A stretch of DNA of 5,768 bases from Limisphaerales bacterium (GTDB lineage: Bacteria; Verrucomicrobiota; Verrucomicrobiia; Limisphaerales; PALSA-1396), in contig PLJQ01000077.1 in assembly GCA_003140275.1 (NCBI GenBank), positions 19,590 through 25,357 of the forward strand, in the 5' to 3' direction. Numbering within the stretch: position 1 is the stretch's first letter; the number at the start of each line of letters is the position of its first letter. Below, in pieces: positions 4,944-5,768 of this stretch. Below the pieces are notes generated by a model. It made no database searches. It was not told the origin of the DNA and saw only the letters and a list, made by a program, of their open reading frames with translations. The position numbers and the translations under genes were made by a program.

Positions 4944-4958
4944 GGCGGCGGGCTGTTT
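4923..4958 (+). terminator. GC-rich hairpin spanning the methyltransferase stop codon
   Basis: GCCGCC (4931-4936) pairs with GGCGGC (4944-4949), and AGCCC (4923-4927) pairs with GGGCT (4950-4954), leaving a GGA bulge; the loop GAAGTAA contains the stop codon. The tail is only GTTT, so it is a weak-to-moderate intrinsic terminator, well placed between two converging genes. It could also be one copy of a dispersed palindromic repeat. Confidence 0.5.
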
Positions 4959-5000
4959 CAATGGAATCGCCGGGCTCAACCCGCCTCGTCACGTCGGCGG

Positions 5001-5768
5001 CTACGGCGAAAACACCAGCCGGCAGATGACCACCGAGGCGATAATGCCCACCAGGTCGGCGATCAATCCCGCCGGCACCGCGTGCCGGGTCCGCTGCACA
5101 CCCACGGCGCCAAAGTAAACCGCAATCACGTAAAACGTCGTCTCCATGCTCCCGTAAATCGTCCCCGCCGTGCGCGCGATCAAACTGTCCGGGCCGAACT
5201 GGCTCACTAACTCGGTGAAAATTCCCAGCGTGCCGCTGCCGCTCAACGGTCGCATCAACGACATCGGCAGCAACTCGGACGGAAAGTACAGCAATTTCAT
5301 GACGGGCTTGAGCCACGCCGTGATCAAATCAATCCCGCCCGCGCCGCGAAACATGCCAATCGCCACGAGAATGGCAATGAGGTAAGGAATGATTGTTACG
5401 GCAACTTGAAAGCCTTCCTTCGCGCCTTCGATAAATTGCTCATAGACTTTTACCCGCCTCAACGCCGCGTAGAGGGGGAAGAACGCCAGCATAAACGGAA
5501 TCGCCAACAGCGAGATCGTGTTCAGCGAGCGGACGATAGGACCCTGTTGCTGCAACTCGGCGGACACCGGGTGGTTGAATGTTTCCGGAAAACTGATCGC
5601 GACGAACAACGCGACGAAGAACAGAAAGAACAAAACCAACGTCGCTACACCGAACCGGTTCATCGGCGCCGATTCCGATTCAGCGCTGGTAGTGCTTTCG
5701 TTGGTAGGGCACGGCACTCCGTGCGCGCCGTCGTCATCACGCAACCCAGCGGCGGGCAGAGGACTGCC
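5001..5768 (-). CDS. SpmB-like C-terminal part of a spore-maturation / nucleoside-recognition (Gate) membrane protein, 5'-partial
   Basis: The frame is open from the TAG at 5003-5001 to the window edge. The visible C-terminal part matches the SpmB half of SpmA-SpmB proteins. It has a membrane helix in RFGVATLVLFFLFFVALFVA, then NTISLLAIPFMLAFFPLYAA, the Gate segment EGAKEGFQVAVTIIPYLIAI, and RGAGGID. Then come MRPLSGSGTLGIFTEL, ARTAGTIYGSMETTFYVIAV and a final helix (AGLIADLVGIIASVVICRLV). Fused SpmA-SpmB proteins occur in Gram-negative non-sporulating bacteria, so the name does not imply spores; the transported or sensed compound is unknown. In front of MNRFGV (ATG 5663) lies a hydrophilic linker rich in Ser, Glu and Pro that remains open to the edge, fitting an SpmA half outside the window. 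A stand-alone SpmB starting at 5663 (220 residues) is the alternative, but no clear Shine-Dalgarno is there. Confidence 0.85.
   Translation of the reverse strand, partial: GSPLPAAGLRDDDGAHGVPCPTNESTTSAESESAPMNRFGVATLVLFFLFFVALFVAISFPETFNHPVSAELQQQGPIVRSLNTISLLAIPFMLAFFPLYAALRRVKVYEQFIEGAKEGFQVAVTIIPYLIAILVAIGMFRGAGGIDLITAWLKPVMKLLYFPSELLPMSLMRPLSGSGTLGIFTELVSQFGPDSLIARTAGTIYGSMETTFYVIAVYFGAVGVQRTRHAVPAGLIADLVGIIASVVICRLVFSP
5709..5724. repeat. Perfect 6-bp inverted repeat in the SpmB linker
   Basis: GCACGG (5709-5714) and CCGTGC (5719-5724) flank CACT. It is translated on the minus strand as part of GAHGVPCP within the linker. It resembles a short dispersed palindromic repeat more than conserved protein-coding sequence. 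Confidence 0.5.
5755..5768. repeat. Second dyad at the right edge
   Basis: GGCAG (5755-5759) and CTGCC (5764-5768) flank AGGA, and the dyad may continue beyond the window. It lies 30 bases from the neighbouring dyad, which suggests a composite repeat element. Confidence 0.4.

Noticed and set aside
4753..5316. Minus-strand 187-codon frame over the methyltransferase end and the SpmB end
   Set aside because: It is a shadow of the SpmB frame in another register, with Arg/Gly/Ala-rich low-information sequence, and it runs antisense over the methyltransferase.
1..5768. Search for CRISPR arrays, tRNA/rRNA genes, insertion sequences or defence systems
   Set aside because: No regularly spaced repeats, no transposase- or integrase-like proteins and no tRNA-like cloverleaf were seen by eye; the only repeats are the short dyads and the 8-bp tandem run listed.

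Overview
This window holds a chromosomal, non-mobile stretch of a Gram-negative bacterium. It most resembles the Verrucomicrobia (Pedosphaera/Limisphaera-like). That placement is inference from three things: the FadL/OmpP1-type N-terminus followed by a barrel-type C-terminus, the SpmA-SpmB-like fused protein, and the moderately high GC with short GC-rich dyad repeats. No rRNA, tRNA, CRISPR array, transposase or integrase was seen.

Left part (1-2000, minus strand). A FadL-type outer-membrane channel gene survives only as a remnant (1931-1545). It keeps the signal peptide, the N-terminal plug region and the last barrel strand, but the middle of the barrel is missing. A TGA also interrupts it three codons before a terminal Phe and TAA. 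A cytoplasmic receiver-histidine kinase hybrid (1594-293) starts inside the end of this remnant. A short GC hairpin with a T-run follows the kinase stop. At the extreme left edge a minus-strand gene may begin and run off the window.

Centre (2179-4114, plus strand). A small unrecognised protein of about 74 residues is followed 17 bp later by a leader, then by pyrR (UMP-sensing pyrimidine regulator) and pyrB (aspartate carbamoyltransferase catalytic chain). The leader carries a PyrR-binding RNA hairpin that matches 13 of 14 positions of the Bacillus binding-loop consensus. It also carries a possible antiterminator and a strong intrinsic terminator that ends exactly at the pyrR ATG. The PyrR-binding hairpin masks the Shine-Dalgarno of an in-frame upstream ATG (2458), so translation and transcription termination could both be controlled. 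pyrR and pyrB are separated by 115 bp holding a strong SD, a 25-codon upstream ORF that overlaps the pyrB start (ATGA), a long hairpin and an 8-bp tandem repeat. The unit is therefore probably a feedback-regulated pyrimidine operon: PyrR bound to UMP would lower expression of itself and of the committed step of UMP synthesis. pyrC does not follow.

Right part (4332-5768). A stand-alone PmtA/COG3963-type SAM-dependent methyltransferase (plus strand) converges on the C-terminal SpmB-like half of a membrane protein (minus strand) whose reading frame is still open at the window edge. A GC-rich hairpin spans the methyltransferase stop codon. Two further dyads lie in the hydrophilic linker of the SpmB-like protein. 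The most interesting part of the window is the pyrR leader; the decayed FadL gene with a kinase start inside it comes next.
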